NCBI RefSeq assembly: GCF_025128055.1
Contig: NZ_JAHLYS010000014.1
Span: 1-63,096, forward strand
Length of the DNA stretch: 63,096 bases
Source of the DNA: Synechococcus sp. CS-1329
GTDB lineage: Bacteria > Cyanobacteriota > Cyanobacteriia > PCC-6307 > Cyanobiaceae
Reading direction: 5' to 3'
Shown in pieces: positions 55,465 to 62,957 of the stretch. Position 1 is the stretch's first letter. Each line of letters starts with the position of its first letter. The position numbers and the translations under genes are program-made. The notes below the pieces were generated by a model, which was not told the origin of the DNA, did no database searches, and saw nothing but the letters and a program-made list of their open reading frames with translations.

Positions 55465-55689
55465 TCAGAACAGGGGCTCACTGCAGTGGTAGCCGGCATC
55501 CTGCTGCAATTCGAGCCGCCGGGCTTCCGCCTCCTCGATTGCCAGCCAGTGGCGGCTCTTGAGCAGGGGCATCTGCGGGGGCAGGTGGCTGCCTTCGCGG
55601 ATTTCAACGGTTTCCTGGCTGGGCAGGAAACGCACGTAGTCAGAACCTCCATCCCGGCGTGGGCGAACCAGCCAGATCGGCTGAGGCAT
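55465..55689 (-). CDS. Hypothetical protein upstream of the CPP1-like gene
   Basis: 74 aa from the Met at 55689. Compact soluble sequence: PQPIWLVRPRRDGGSDYVRFL, then EGSHLPPQMPLLKSRHWLAIE and a C-terminal helix ending in DAGYHCSEPLF. It looks like a small conserved picocyanobacterial protein, but I know no family name. It lies between prfC (60 bp upstream) and the CPP1-like gene (106 bp downstream) on the same strand. Confidence 0.6.
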   Translation of the reverse strand: MPQPIWLVRPRRDGGSDYVRFLPSQETVEIREGSHLPPQMPLLKSRHWLAIEEAEARRLELQQDAGYHCSEPLF

Positions 55690-55749
55690 GGCCGTTACCT
55701 TGACCTTTCGTTGCAATTGATTCTGGCGAGGCCGGCGGCGGGCCGTGGC

Positions 55750-57414
55750 TCAGATCGCGATCGGTTCGACGCCGCTCACCACCGGCGCCACGGCACTGAG
55801 CTCCAGCTCGGGGTGATCCTCTTTGAGCTGGTTGAGGTTCCACTCGTTCTTGAACAGCAGCACCGGGCGGTCCCAGGCATCGCGCACGGTCTTGCAGTTG
55901 AAGATGCGCCCGACGCTCTCCAGCGCCGACCAGCCACCCACCACCCAGCGCGCCACGCTGAAGCCGAGGGGCTCCAGCCGTGTTTCCACCCCGTATTCGT
56001 TCTCCAGCCGGTACTGCACCACCTCCATCTGCAGCTGTCCCACCGCGGCGAGGATCGGATCGCGCTTGCTGGCGTCGGTGTCGTAGAGGATCTGCACGGC
56101 ACCTTCCTCGCGCAGCTCATTGACCCCCTTGCGGAAGCTCTTGAAGGCCGAGGGGTTGGGGTTGCGCAACCAGGCGAAGATCTCCGGGCTGAAGCAGGGG
56201 ATGCCCTCGTATTCCACCTTGGCGCCCACATAGAGGGTGTCGCCGATGGCGAACATGCCGGGGTTGTTGAGGCCGATCACATCGCCGGGGTAGGCGTTAT
56301 CTACCACCTCGCGGTCCTGGCCGAACAGCTTCTGCGGGCGCGAGAGGCGGATGGTGCGGCCGCTGCGGGCATGGCGCACGCTCATGTCCTTGTCGAAGCG
56401 GCCGGAGCAGACCCGCACGAAGGCGATGCGGTCGCGGTGGCGGGGATCCATGTTGGCCTGCAGCTTGAACACGAAGCCGCTGAACTCGGGCCGCAGCGGA
56501 TCGATGGGGCCGCCCTGGCTGGTGCGGGCCACGGGGCGCTGGGCCAGCTCCAGGAAGGCATCGAGGAAGGGATGCACGCCGAAGTTGGTCATCGCCGAGC
56601 CAAAGAACACCGGGCTGAGCTCGCCGGCATGCACCAGCTCAAGGTCGAGGTCGGCACCGGCGCCATCGAGCAACTCCAGTTCCTCCAGCGCCTGAGCCAG
56701 GAGTTCCGGCTCCACCAGCGCGGCCAGTTCGGGGCTGCCGGCGGCCAGGCGCTGCTCGCTGGCCTGGCGACCCCGCTCAGCCCGGGTGAACAGGAGCACG
56801 TCGCGGCTGCGGCGGTCGATCACCCCGCGGAAGCGGTCGCCGCTGCCGATCGGCCAGTTCACCGGCCAGCAAACCAGGCCCAGCTCGCTCTCGATCTCAT
56901 CGATCAGCTCCAGGGGGTCCCGCCCCGGCCGGTCCATCTTGTTGATGAAGGTGAAGATCGGAATCCGCCGCAGGCGGCAGACCTCGAACAGCTTGCGGGT
57001 CTGGGGTTCGAGGCCCTTGGCGGCGTCTTCGAGCATCACCGCGTTGTCGGCGGCCGCCAATGTGCGGTAGGTGTCTTCCGAGAAGTCCTGGTGGCCGGGG
57101 GTGTCGAGCAGGTTGATCGTGCTGCCGTCGTAGTCGAACTGGAGCACGGTGGAGGTGATCGAGATGCCGCGCTGCTTCTCCAGCTCCATCCAGTCGGAGG
57201 TGACCTTGCGCTGCTCCCCCTTGGCCTTCACCGCCCCGGCCTGCTGGATGGCGCCGCCGTAAAGCAGCAGTTTTTCGGTGAGGGTGGTCTTGCCGGCGTC
57301 GGGGTGGGAAATGATCGCGAAATTGCGCCGCCGGGCCACGGCCTCAGCCAGGGCCTGCTGTTCGGAGTCTGCGGCGGCGTTCTGCGCGGCCCCGGTGCTG
57401 CTGCTGCTGGTCAT
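55750..57414 (-). CDS. prfC: Peptide chain release factor 3
   Basis: 554 aa from the Met at 57414. Translational GTPase that recycles RF1/RF2 after peptide release. G1 is [14 protein letters not shown]3 is [17 protein letters not shown]4 is [11 protein letters not shown]. The RF3-specific region (GVDRRSRD-type segment, then [16 protein letters not shown]) and C-terminal EF-G-like domains ([16 protein letters not shown]) are intact. It is divergent from nrdJ across about 107 bp. Confidence 0.95.
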   Translation of the reverse strand: MTSSSSTGAAQNAAADSEQQALAEAVARRRNFAIISHPDAGKTTLTEKLLLYGGAIQQAGAVKAKGEQRKVTSDWMELEKQRGISITSTVLQFDYDGSTINLLDTPGHQDFSEDTYRTLAAADNAVMLEDAAKGLEPQTRKLFEVCRLRRIPIFTFINKMDRPGRDPLELIDEIESELGLVCWPVNWPIGSGDRFRGVIDRRSRDVLLFTRAERGRQASEQRLAAGSPELAALVEPELLAQALEELELLDGAGADLDLELVHAGELSPVFFGSAMTNFGVHPFLDAFLELAQRPVARTSQGGPIDPLRPEFSGFVFKLQANMDPRHRDRIAFVRVCSGRFDKDMSVRHARSGRTIRLSRPQKLFGQDREVVDNAYPGDVIGLNNPGMFAIGDTLYVGAKVEYEGIPCFSPEIFAWLRNPNPSAFKSFRKGVNELREEGAVQILYDTDASKRDPILAAVGQLQMEVVQYRLENEYGVETRLEPLGFSVARWVVGGWSALESVGRIFNCKTVRDAWDRPVLLFKNEWNLNQLKEDHPELELSAVAPVVSGVEPIAI

Positions 57415-57521
57415 GGGATCAGCCTGACAGGCCACCCCAGGGCACTGCCACTGGTGGCCGAGCGCGCTTGCACCCCCCACCAGTGGCGGTATGGTTCAAC
57501 AACCTGACCACCACCTCCGCC

Positions 57522-59888
57522 GTGACCCTCACCCCAGCGCGCCCTGATCTGATCGATCCCGCTGGGCGCCTGCAGGGCGGCCAGATCGGTGCCAACGGCC
57601 TGCTGGAGCCCGATTTCCCGCCCACCGCCCCGGCGGCGAACCCCGTCTTTTACCGCACCTACTCCCGCCGCACCGAGGCCGGCCGTGAGAGCTGGCACCA
57701 GGTGTCCGAGCGCAACCTGGAGGGTCTGCGCCAGCTGGGCCACCTCGATGGGGCGGAGGTGGAGCTGATCCGGCGCATGCAGAAGCACCAGCAGGCCCTG
57801 CCCTCGGGGCGCTGGCTCTGGATCGGCGGCACCCCCTGGATTCAGCAGCGCCACAACTTCTCCGGCGCCTACAACTGCACCTCCACCAACCTGATCGACT
57901 GGGAAGCCTTCGGTCTGATGATGGACCTGGCGATGATGGGTTGCGGCACCGGCGCCATCATCGAGCCGCACCTGATCGAGCGCCTGCCGCTGGTGCGCAA
58001 CCAGCTGCGCATCGAGGCCGTCACGCCGATCGGCCGCACCCCCGCCGGAGCGCGCCAGGAGGCCACCAGCCACAGCATCGAGGGCCAGCGGGTCGCGATC
58101 AAGGTGGGCGACACCCGCCGCGGCTGGGTCGACAGCTATCAGCTGCTGCTGGAGCTCTGCAGTGATGAGCGCTTTGATGCCGCCACGCCGATCACGGTGA
58201 GCGTGGACCTCTCCGATGTGCGGCCGGTGGGCGAAACGCTCAAGGGCTTCGGCGGCATGGCCAATCCTGTGAAGCTGGGGGACCTCTACGGCCGCGTGGC
58301 CCAGATCCTCAACAAGGCGATCGGCCGCCGGCTCACCTCGGTGGAATGCTGCCTGCTGATCGATGAGGCGGCGGTCACGATCGTGGCCGGCAACATCCGG
58401 CGCTCCGCCGGCATGCGCCAGTTCGCCGCCGAGGATCTCTCCGCCGCTGGCGCCAAGGAAAACCTCTGGCAGCAGGACGCCAGCGGCAACTGGAGCATCG
58501 ACCCCGAGCGCGATGCGCTGCGGATGGCCAACCACACCCGGGTGTTCCACAGCCGCCCCAGCAAAGAGGTGGTGCTGGAGGCGGTGGTCAAGCAGTTCCA
58601 GAGCGGCGAGGGCGCGATCCAGTTCGCCCCCGAAGCCATCGCCCGCTCCAATGCCGATCTGTTGCCCACCGCTGAACTGCGCAGTGAATTCATCGACATC
58701 TACGTGGACCAGGGCAGGGGCGAAGCCGGCCGCTGGTTGCAGCTGCACCACCCCGAGATCACGGCCGCTGAGCTGGAGCACCGCCTGGGGCGCTATGGGC
58801 TCAACCCCTGCGGTGAAATCCTCGGCGCTGATTTCCACTGCAACCTGGCTGAAATCCACCTGAACCGGATTGATCCCGCCGATCACCAGGCCCAAGCCGA
58901 TGCCTTCAAGGCCGGTGGCCTGGCGGTGGCCTGCCTGCTCAACCACGACTTCGAAGTGGAGCGCTACCGCCAGAGCCGCGCCTGGGATCCGATTGTGGGG
59001 GTGAGCTTCACCGGCCTGTTCGACTTCTTTGTGCACGCCTTCGGCACGCCCTGGCTGCGCTGGTGGGAGCAGGGCCGCCCTGAAACGGAGGAAGGCCTGG
59101 CCTTCAAGGCCCAGGAAGCGGAGTATCTGGGCCGCTGGAAGCAGATCGTGAACGAAGCGGTGTGGGACTACTGCGATCGCCATGGCCTGCGCCGCCCCAA
59201 CCGCTGCACCACGGTGCAACCCGCCGGCACCAAGAGCCTGCTCACCGGCGCCAGCCCCGGCTGGCATCCGCCCAAGGCGCAGCGCTTCATCCGCCGCATC
59301 ACCTTCCGCAAGAACGATCCGGTGGCCCTGGCCTGCCTCGACTACGGCTACACGATCGTGCCGAGCCAATCCGACAAGGACGCGAACGGCCGCCTGCTGG
59401 ATGATCCCTTTGATCCCCGTTGCGGCGAGTGGCTGGTGGAGATCCCCACCGAGGTGAGCTGGGCGAACATCCCGGGCGCCGATGCGGTGGAGATCAACAA
59501 CTTCTCAGCCCTGGCCCAGTTCGACTTCTACATGCAGGTGCAGAAGCACTACACGGCCCACAACACCTCCGCCACGGTGGAATTCCGCGAAAACGAGATC
59601 GAAGGGCTGGCCGAAGCGATCCACCGGGCGATCGATGGCGGTGAGGGTTACATCTCAGCGGCGCTGCTGGCCCGCTTCGATGCCAATGCCACCTTCCCGC
59701 GGCTGCCGTTCGAGCCGATCGATCTGGCCACCTACACCCGCCTGCAGCAGGAGGTGGCCGGCCGCCGCCGCACCGCTGATTTCTTCGAAGCGCTGCAGCG
59801 TTACGACCAGGGTGAACTGGTGGAAGCTGGTCCTGCCGGTTGCGATTCCGACAAGTGCCTGCTGCCCCTAGCCAAACCAGCCCCATGA
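57522..59888 (+). CDS. nrdJ: Adenosylcobalamin-dependent class II ribonucleotide reductase
   Basis: 788 aa from the GTG at 57522. The frame extends to a TTG at 57468, but the earlier residues look non-conserved. Reduces ribonucleotides to deoxyribonucleotides with a radical generated from coenzyme B12. The substrate-site Cys is in SGAYNCTSTNL, the catalytic radical region in GLNPCGEILG, and the C-terminal redox Cys pair in CDSDKC. No intein interrupts it and no cobalamin riboswitch is visible upstream. It matches the monomeric reductase used by many marine and freshwater picocyanobacteria. Confidence 0.93.
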   Translation: MTLTPARPDLIDPAGRLQGGQIGANGLLEPDFPPTAPAANPVFYRTYSRRTEAGRESWHQVSERNLEGLRQLGHLDGAEVELIRRMQKHQQALPSGRWLWIGGTPWIQQRHNFSGAYNCTSTNLIDWEAFGLMMDLAMMGCGTGAIIEPHLIERLPLVRNQLRIEAVTPIGRTPAGARQEATSHSIEGQRVAIKVGDTRRGWVDSYQLLLELCSDERFDAATPITVSVDLSDVRPVGETLKGFGGMANPVKLGDLYGRVAQILNKAIGRRLTSVECCLLIDEAAVTIVAGNIRRSAGMRQFAAEDLSAAGAKENLWQQDASGNWSIDPERDALRMANHTRVFHSRPSKEVVLEAVVKQFQSGEGAIQFAPEAIARSNADLLPTAELRSEFIDIYVDQGRGEAGRWLQLHHPEITAAELEHRLGRYGLNPCGEILGADFHCNLAEIHLNRIDPADHQAQADAFKAGGLAVACLLNHDFEVERYRQSRAWDPIVGVSFTGLFDFFVHAFGTPWLRWWEQGRPETEEGLAFKAQEAEYLGRWKQIVNEAVWDYCDRHGLRRPNRCTTVQPAGTKSLLTGASPGWHPPKAQRFIRRITFRKNDPVALACLDYGYTIVPSQSDKDANGRLLDDPFDPRCGEWLVEIPTEVSWANIPGADAVEINNFSALAQFDFYMQVQKHYTAHNTSATVEFRENEIEGLAEAIHRAIDGGEGYISAALLARFDANATFPRLPFEPIDLATYTRLQQEVAGRRRTADFFEALQRYDQGELVEAGPAGCDSDKCLLPLAKPAP

Positions 59889-60154
59889 GCACCCGATTCT
59901 GGCCTGCGGGTCTGGTTATCAGCCTGCTGTGCCTGAGCCTGCCCGCTCAGGCCAGCAGCGATCTCAACCCGGACATCGAGAAGATGTGCCAGGGCCTGGC
60001 GGTGATCAACACCGAGCTGGGGGCCACGGCAGCTCCGGGCTCACCGATGGGCAAGCGCATGCAGAACGAGTTGTCGCTCAGCCAGGATCAATACGGCGCC
60101 CTGTGGTCGCTGATGAAGCTCACGCCCACCAGCACCTGCTCCTCGTTGTATTGA
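59885..60154 (+). CDS. Small exported hypothetical protein
   Basis: 89 aa, ATG at 59885 overlapping the nrdJ stop (ATGA). A clear signal peptide (FWPAGLVISLLCLSLPAQA) leaves a mature peptide of about 67 residues with a Cys near the start (KMCQ) and another near the end (STCSS), possibly forming a disulfide. Translational coupling to nrdJ argues that it is real. Function unknown. It is the last gene with the typical composition of this genome before the low-GC region. Confidence 0.65.
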   Translation: MSTRFWPAGLVISLLCLSLPAQASSDLNPDIEKMCQGLAVINTELGATAAPGSPMGKRMQNELSLSQDQYGALWSLMKLTPTSTCSSLY

Positions 60155-60376
60155 GTGACCATCTGCTTGGGGTTGGTGGTGGTTCACGGACCCGTCAACC
60201 ACGGCTACAGAAGAAGAGTCAGTGCCTAGAACCTTTGCCCCAGAGCGATTCTGGGCTCATCATCCAGAACGCCACCGAGTGGTTCACGGAAGGACAAGCC
60301 CGGCAGGGGATGGTTCACAGAAACCATCCAATAACAAGTTAGAGAGATGGGGCAGTGGGTTCCGAGTCAAGGAGTG
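60155..60376. other. Spacer before the accessory region, with short repeats
   Basis: No gene seen. Contains TGGTTCACGGA at 60180-60190 and again exactly 100 bp later at 60280-60290, and a one-base variant at 60311-60321. A 6-bp hairpin (60239-60255) could end the nrdJ transcript. The motif TAAC-AA-GTTAGAG at 60332-60344 juxtaposes sequences like the two ends of an integron attC site. Confidence 0.5.
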
Positions 60377-60394
60377 GTATAGTCTGCGTATAGC
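60377..60394 (+). promoter_or_regulatory. Candidate mazEF promoter/operator
   Basis: GTATAG occurs at 60377-60382 and again at 60388-60393, 11 bp apart, one helical turn. The first contains a -10-like TATAGT (60378-60383), 24 bp before the mazE ATG. No strong -35 is seen. The repeated half-sites could bind the AbrB-fold antitoxin for autoregulation. Confidence 0.4.
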
Positions 60395-60406
60395 CGCTCG
60401 TTGGGT

Positions 60407-60649
60407 ATGCAGACGAAGGTTCAGAAATGGGGAAACAGCCTTGGTGTGAGGATTCCACGCGGCTTGGCTGAAGAAGTGGGCTTGGGGGCTGGCACCGAGG
60501 TCAGCCTCACCGCGAAGGATGGGGAGCTGGTCTTGAGGCCCTCTGTGCCAAGCCGGATCAGGCTTGTGGATCTCCTTGCGGGCGTCACGTCAGAGAACAT
60601 TCACGCGTCCGTTGATACAGGTGATGCCGTAGGGGCCGAAGCATTCTGA
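60407..60649 (+). CDS. mazE: MazE-type antitoxin (AbrB/SpoVT fold)
   Basis: 80 aa, ATG at 60407. The N-terminal swapped-hairpin DNA-binding domain is clear: MQTKVQKWGNSLGVRIPRG, then GLGAGTEVSLTAKDGELVL (about 1-45). The C-terminal tail (RIRLVDLLAGVTSENIHAS) would bind and inhibit the toxin. The stop overlaps the toxin start by one base (TGATG), normal for this pair. Composition is less GC-rich than the genes to the left. Confidence 0.92.
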   Translation: MQTKVQKWGNSLGVRIPRGLAEEVGLGAGTEVSLTAKDGELVLRPSVPSRIRLVDLLAGVTSENIHASVDTGDAVGAEAF

Positions 60650-61005
60650 TGTCGTCGTACGTGCCTGATCGTGGTGATCTAGTATGGCTGGAATTCACAC
60701 CACAAGCCGGAAGTGAACAGCGTGGAAGAAGACCGGCGCTTGTGCTATCTCCAAGAATCTACAATGGGAGAGTTGGCTTGGCCTTATTCTGCCCCGTGAC
60801 GTCCAAGATCAAGGGATACCCTTTTGAGGTGCAACTTCCTGATGGATCTGCGGTAAGTGGAGTTGTTCTATCCGATCAACTGAAGAGCCTTGACTGGCGA
60901 TCGAGGAAGGTGAGGTTTATCGAGCGGGCTTCCTCGGATGTATTGGCGATGGTGACTGCAAGGGTGTTACCGCTTCTGGAACCTGACACTCCTGCCACTC
61001 TCTGA
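60649..61005 (+). CDS. mazF: MazF-type mRNA interferase toxin
   Basis: 118 aa. Sequence-specific endoribonuclease of the MazF/PemK fold. The N-terminal motif PDRGDLVWLEFTPQAGSEQ, then RRPALVLSPRIYN, FCPVTSKIKGYPFEV, and VVLSDQLKSLDWRSRKV are all in order and intact, so the toxin is probably active. Translationally coupled to mazE. TA pairs of this type are frequent cargo of chromosomal integrons, consistent with the attC-like site further downstream. Confidence 0.92.
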   Translation: MSSYVPDRGDLVWLEFTPQAGSEQRGRRPALVLSPRIYNGRVGLALFCPVTSKIKGYPFEVQLPDGSAVSGVVLSDQLKSLDWRSRKVRFIERASSDVLAMVTARVLPLLEPDTPATL

Positions 61006-61135
61006 CATCGCCATACACCTGAGCCGCCACCGCAAGGATGTCTTCTTCGCTGAGCACACCTTGCGGCCAGGTGATGGCGAGCGTTACATGGCACTCCGGA
61101 GATCGAGTCCATTCATGACAGACCCATTCCGACAT
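60917..61135 (-). CDS. Questionable small ORF antisense to the mazF end
   Basis: A 72-codon frame from an ATG at 61135, with protein-like composition (VCHEWTRSPECHVTLAITWPQ, LSEEDILAVAAQVYGD). It overlaps the 3' end of mazF and the start of the next plus-strand gene, so it would need antisense coding at both ends. It fills the 109-bp gap between those genes. I list it as possible only. Confidence 0.22.
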   Translation of the reverse strand: MSEWVCHEWTRSPECHVTLAITWPQGVLSEEDILAVAAQVYGDVREWQECQVPEAVTPLQSPSPIHPRKPAR

Positions 61136-62230
61136 CTTCGGAGCATCACTGACGACCTGAACCGGTCGTTTTCGGTCTATGAGAGCATGACGTCTCAGAT
61201 CCTCAAGTCGGCCTCGATGAGTAGAGCACTGCAAGAATCGCTTGCGGCACAGCGTACCATGGACCGTAGCCTGATCGCTTCGGCAGCATCCACGCTTGCC
61301 ACTTTTCGTTTACCAGACTTAACAAGTAATTACGGAGAATTACTGTCTGCCAACAAGGTTTTGTCGCAATACGTATCGCAAGCATCGATTGCGGAATCTA
61401 CACTGTCAAAGGTGTTCGCCGAGCACAACAGTCTACGCAAGTCGCTTGAATCAATTACCTCTCTTTCTACAACTCGGGATTTGCTCTCATCGCTTGATAC
61501 GACTCGCCTGCTGCACACATCGCTAAGCAGTCAATATCGGCTACTTGACCTCGAGTCGCAGAAGTTCGGGAGCATGATTGGTGCTTCAAATGTTTGGGCC
61601 AATGATTTGGCTGCGACCTTTGGCAAGTTCACGAGTTCTTATCGGGATGTTGTCGATGCTATTACGGTCGTACCGCAGAATATCGGCCCGCTTATCGCAA
61701 CATATGCACCGATTGAGTATTCGCTTGAACTTGATGTCATCGAGCGAGTCACGATTGAGTCTGAGGATGAGCCCAATTACGATGCTCTACCGTCGCTTGA
61801 TGAAGAACTTGCGACTTTTGATGATCGATTGCTTATTCTGCTAAATGGGGCTCGCGACTCGCTGAATTCCAGCAATCCAGACAAGACTCGACACGTGACG
61901 ACATCGGTGCGCGAGTTGTTTACTCATATAATTCATGGATTGGCTCCTGACGATGACATTAAAAAATGGTCAACAAACGAAACTCATTACCACGACAATC
62001 GACCAACGCGTCGGGCGAGACTGCTTTACATTTGTCGTACATTTTCCTGCGACCCCTTAACCAAGTTCATTGAAGATGATGTTCGCGCGGCTCTATCGCT
62101 CGTCGATTCCCTGAATGCGGGAACCCACGTTGTTCAATCCAAACTGACGCACTCCCAGTTGCAGGCAGTTGTCTATCGCATGGAGTCTTTAGCGTTATTT
62201 CTTCTCAAAGTCTCAAGGGGCCAAGATTAG
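61115..62230 (+). CDS. Coiled-coil protein with predicted pPIWI-associated-nuclease-like C-terminus
   Basis: 371 aa from the ATG at 61115; ATG 61088 and TTG 61061 are alternatives. Residues about 1-190 are Ser/Leu-rich and helical (SFSVYESMTSQIL, KVLSQYVSQASIAESTLSKVF), probably coiled coil. The C-terminal about 160 residues contain LLILLNGARDSLNSSNPDKTRHV, SVRELFTHIIHGLAPDDDI, RPTRRARLLYICR and LVDSLNAGTHV, a pattern I associate with the predicted nuclease (pP_pnuc) family found with pPIWI-type and other defence systems; a HEPN-like fold is an alternative. GC and codon use are much lower than in the core genes, a sign of transfer. An attC-like site follows 10 bp after the stop. Confidence 0.6.
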   Translation: MTDPFRHLRSITDDLNRSFSVYESMTSQILKSASMSRALQESLAAQRTMDRSLIASAASTLATFRLPDLTSNYGELLSANKVLSQYVSQASIAESTLSKVFAEHNSLRKSLESITSLSTTRDLLSSLDTTRLLHTSLSSQYRLLDLESQKFGSMIGASNVWANDLAATFGKFTSSYRDVVDAITVVPQNIGPLIATYAPIEYSLELDVIERVTIESEDEPNYDALPSLDEELATFDDRLLILLNGARDSLNSSNPDKTRHVTTSVRELFTHIIHGLAPDDDIKKWSTNETHYHDNRPTRRARLLYICRTFSCDPLTKFIEDDVRAALSLVDSLNAGTHVVQSKLTHSQLQAVVYRMESLALFLLKVSRGQD

Positions 62231-62240
62231 CTCGAAAGCC

Positions 62241-62331
62241 ATGTAACAAAGCCGTGAACCGGAGCACGCGATCCGGCGTTTTTGAAATGGAAGGCGTACT
62301 GGCGCGTGCCCGGTTACGGCAGTCGTTATGA
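62241..62331 (+). mobile_element. attC: Integron attC-like recombination site
   Basis: Imperfect palindrome. Right arm 62303-62320 pairs with left arm 62251-62270 over 18 bp without mismatch, leaving two unpaired bases (62256 and 62263) only on the left arm. This is the extrahelical-base asymmetry of attC sites. Outer simple sites are TAACAA (62244-62249) and CGTTA (62324-62328). The site starts 10 bp after a stop codon, and its end touches the next gene, as between cassettes. The predicted crossover is 62325/62326. Confidence 0.75.
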
Positions 62332-62345
62332 GCCAAGGAGAGTTC

Positions 62346-62882
62346 GTGCTTTCAAAAGTATTTGAGAAGACGCTAGAGCAATTTTTAGAGAAAGAAGCAC
62401 AAAACATACTAAGCGGCGTGAGTGAACGTAATCTTTGTGCCAGGATGGCAATGTTTTTGCAGATATTAGCCAACGACAATGGCTTTTCTGGGTACTATGC
62501 AGACCCAGAATATAACCGCAAGCAAAATGGCAGGGTAAAAACCATCCTAGATGACGAGATGCAAATCGTGAATATTACTTGTGATCTGATATTGCATAGC
62601 CGTGGTGAGATCATGGCAAGAGATAATCTTATTACAATTGAAATGAAAAAATCAGAGCGGCCAGAAGAAGAAAAAAATAACGATAGAGCTAGGCTTAGGA
62701 CTTTAACCAAATCCAGCTTTGATGGTGTTTGGTCCTATGATGGAGAAACTCACCCAGAACACGTTTGTGGCTATGAACTCGGTTACTTTGTAGAGTTAGA
62801 TCATAAAAATCACTCTTATATAGTCCAGCTGTTTCAGGCTGGGGAGCTTGTTGAAGAGTATTCTGGCCAATTCGGCTTATAA
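62346..62882 (+). CDS. PD-(D/E)XK-like nuclease family cassette protein
   Basis: 178 aa from the GTG at 62346, chosen because a strong AAGGAGA (62335-62341) precedes it by five bases. The ATG at 62328 inside the attC-like site adds six codons but has no ribosome site. Counting from 62328, Asp86 in NITCDLILHSR and Glu105-x-Lys107 in NLITIEMKKSERP give the D...ExK core of restriction-endonuclease-like folds. The middle NNDRARLRTLTK and C-terminal HVCGYELGYFVELD recur in cassette-borne hypothetical proteins I have seen. It is AT-rich, unlike the rest of the window. Role unknown; nucleic-acid degradation in defence is a guess. Confidence 0.7.
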   Translation: MLSKVFEKTLEQFLEKEAQNILSGVSERNLCARMAMFLQILANDNGFSGYYADPEYNRKQNGRVKTILDDEMQIVNITCDLILHSRGEIMARDNLITIEMKKSERPEEEKNNDRARLRTLTKSSFDGVWSYDGETHPEHVCGYELGYFVELDHKNHSYIVQLFQAGELVEEYSGQFGL

Positions 62883-62957
62883 CAAGTCGTGCCAGTCGGA
62901 CAGTTTGTTACGTGGCTCTTTTTGTGCTGGTTGCAACGCTAGCACAAAACGCCACTC
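62877..62957 (+). mobile_element. attC: Left half of a second attC-like site, interrupted by an IS
   Basis: TTATAACAAG overlaps the stop codon of the nuclease gene, followed by an L-box-like stretch and a central hairpin: 62920-62928 with 62941-62949 (9 bp) and 62912-62916 with 62951-62955 (5 bp). The right arm that should pair with 62884-62911 is missing, because IS sequence begins at about 62958. Confidence 0.55.

Noticed and set aside
57415-57521. Cobalamin riboswitch upstream of the B12-dependent reductase
   Set aside because: The gap is only about 107 bp and shows no B12-box or the expected hairpins.
57411-59369. 652-codon minus-strand open frame opposite nrdJ
   Set aside because: Class II reductase motifs are all on the plus strand; the reverse frame has no coding features.
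60155-60406. tRNA gene as an island insertion target
   Set aside because: GGTTCAC strings looked like a T-loop, but no acceptor stem, anticodon arm or CCA end can be built around them.
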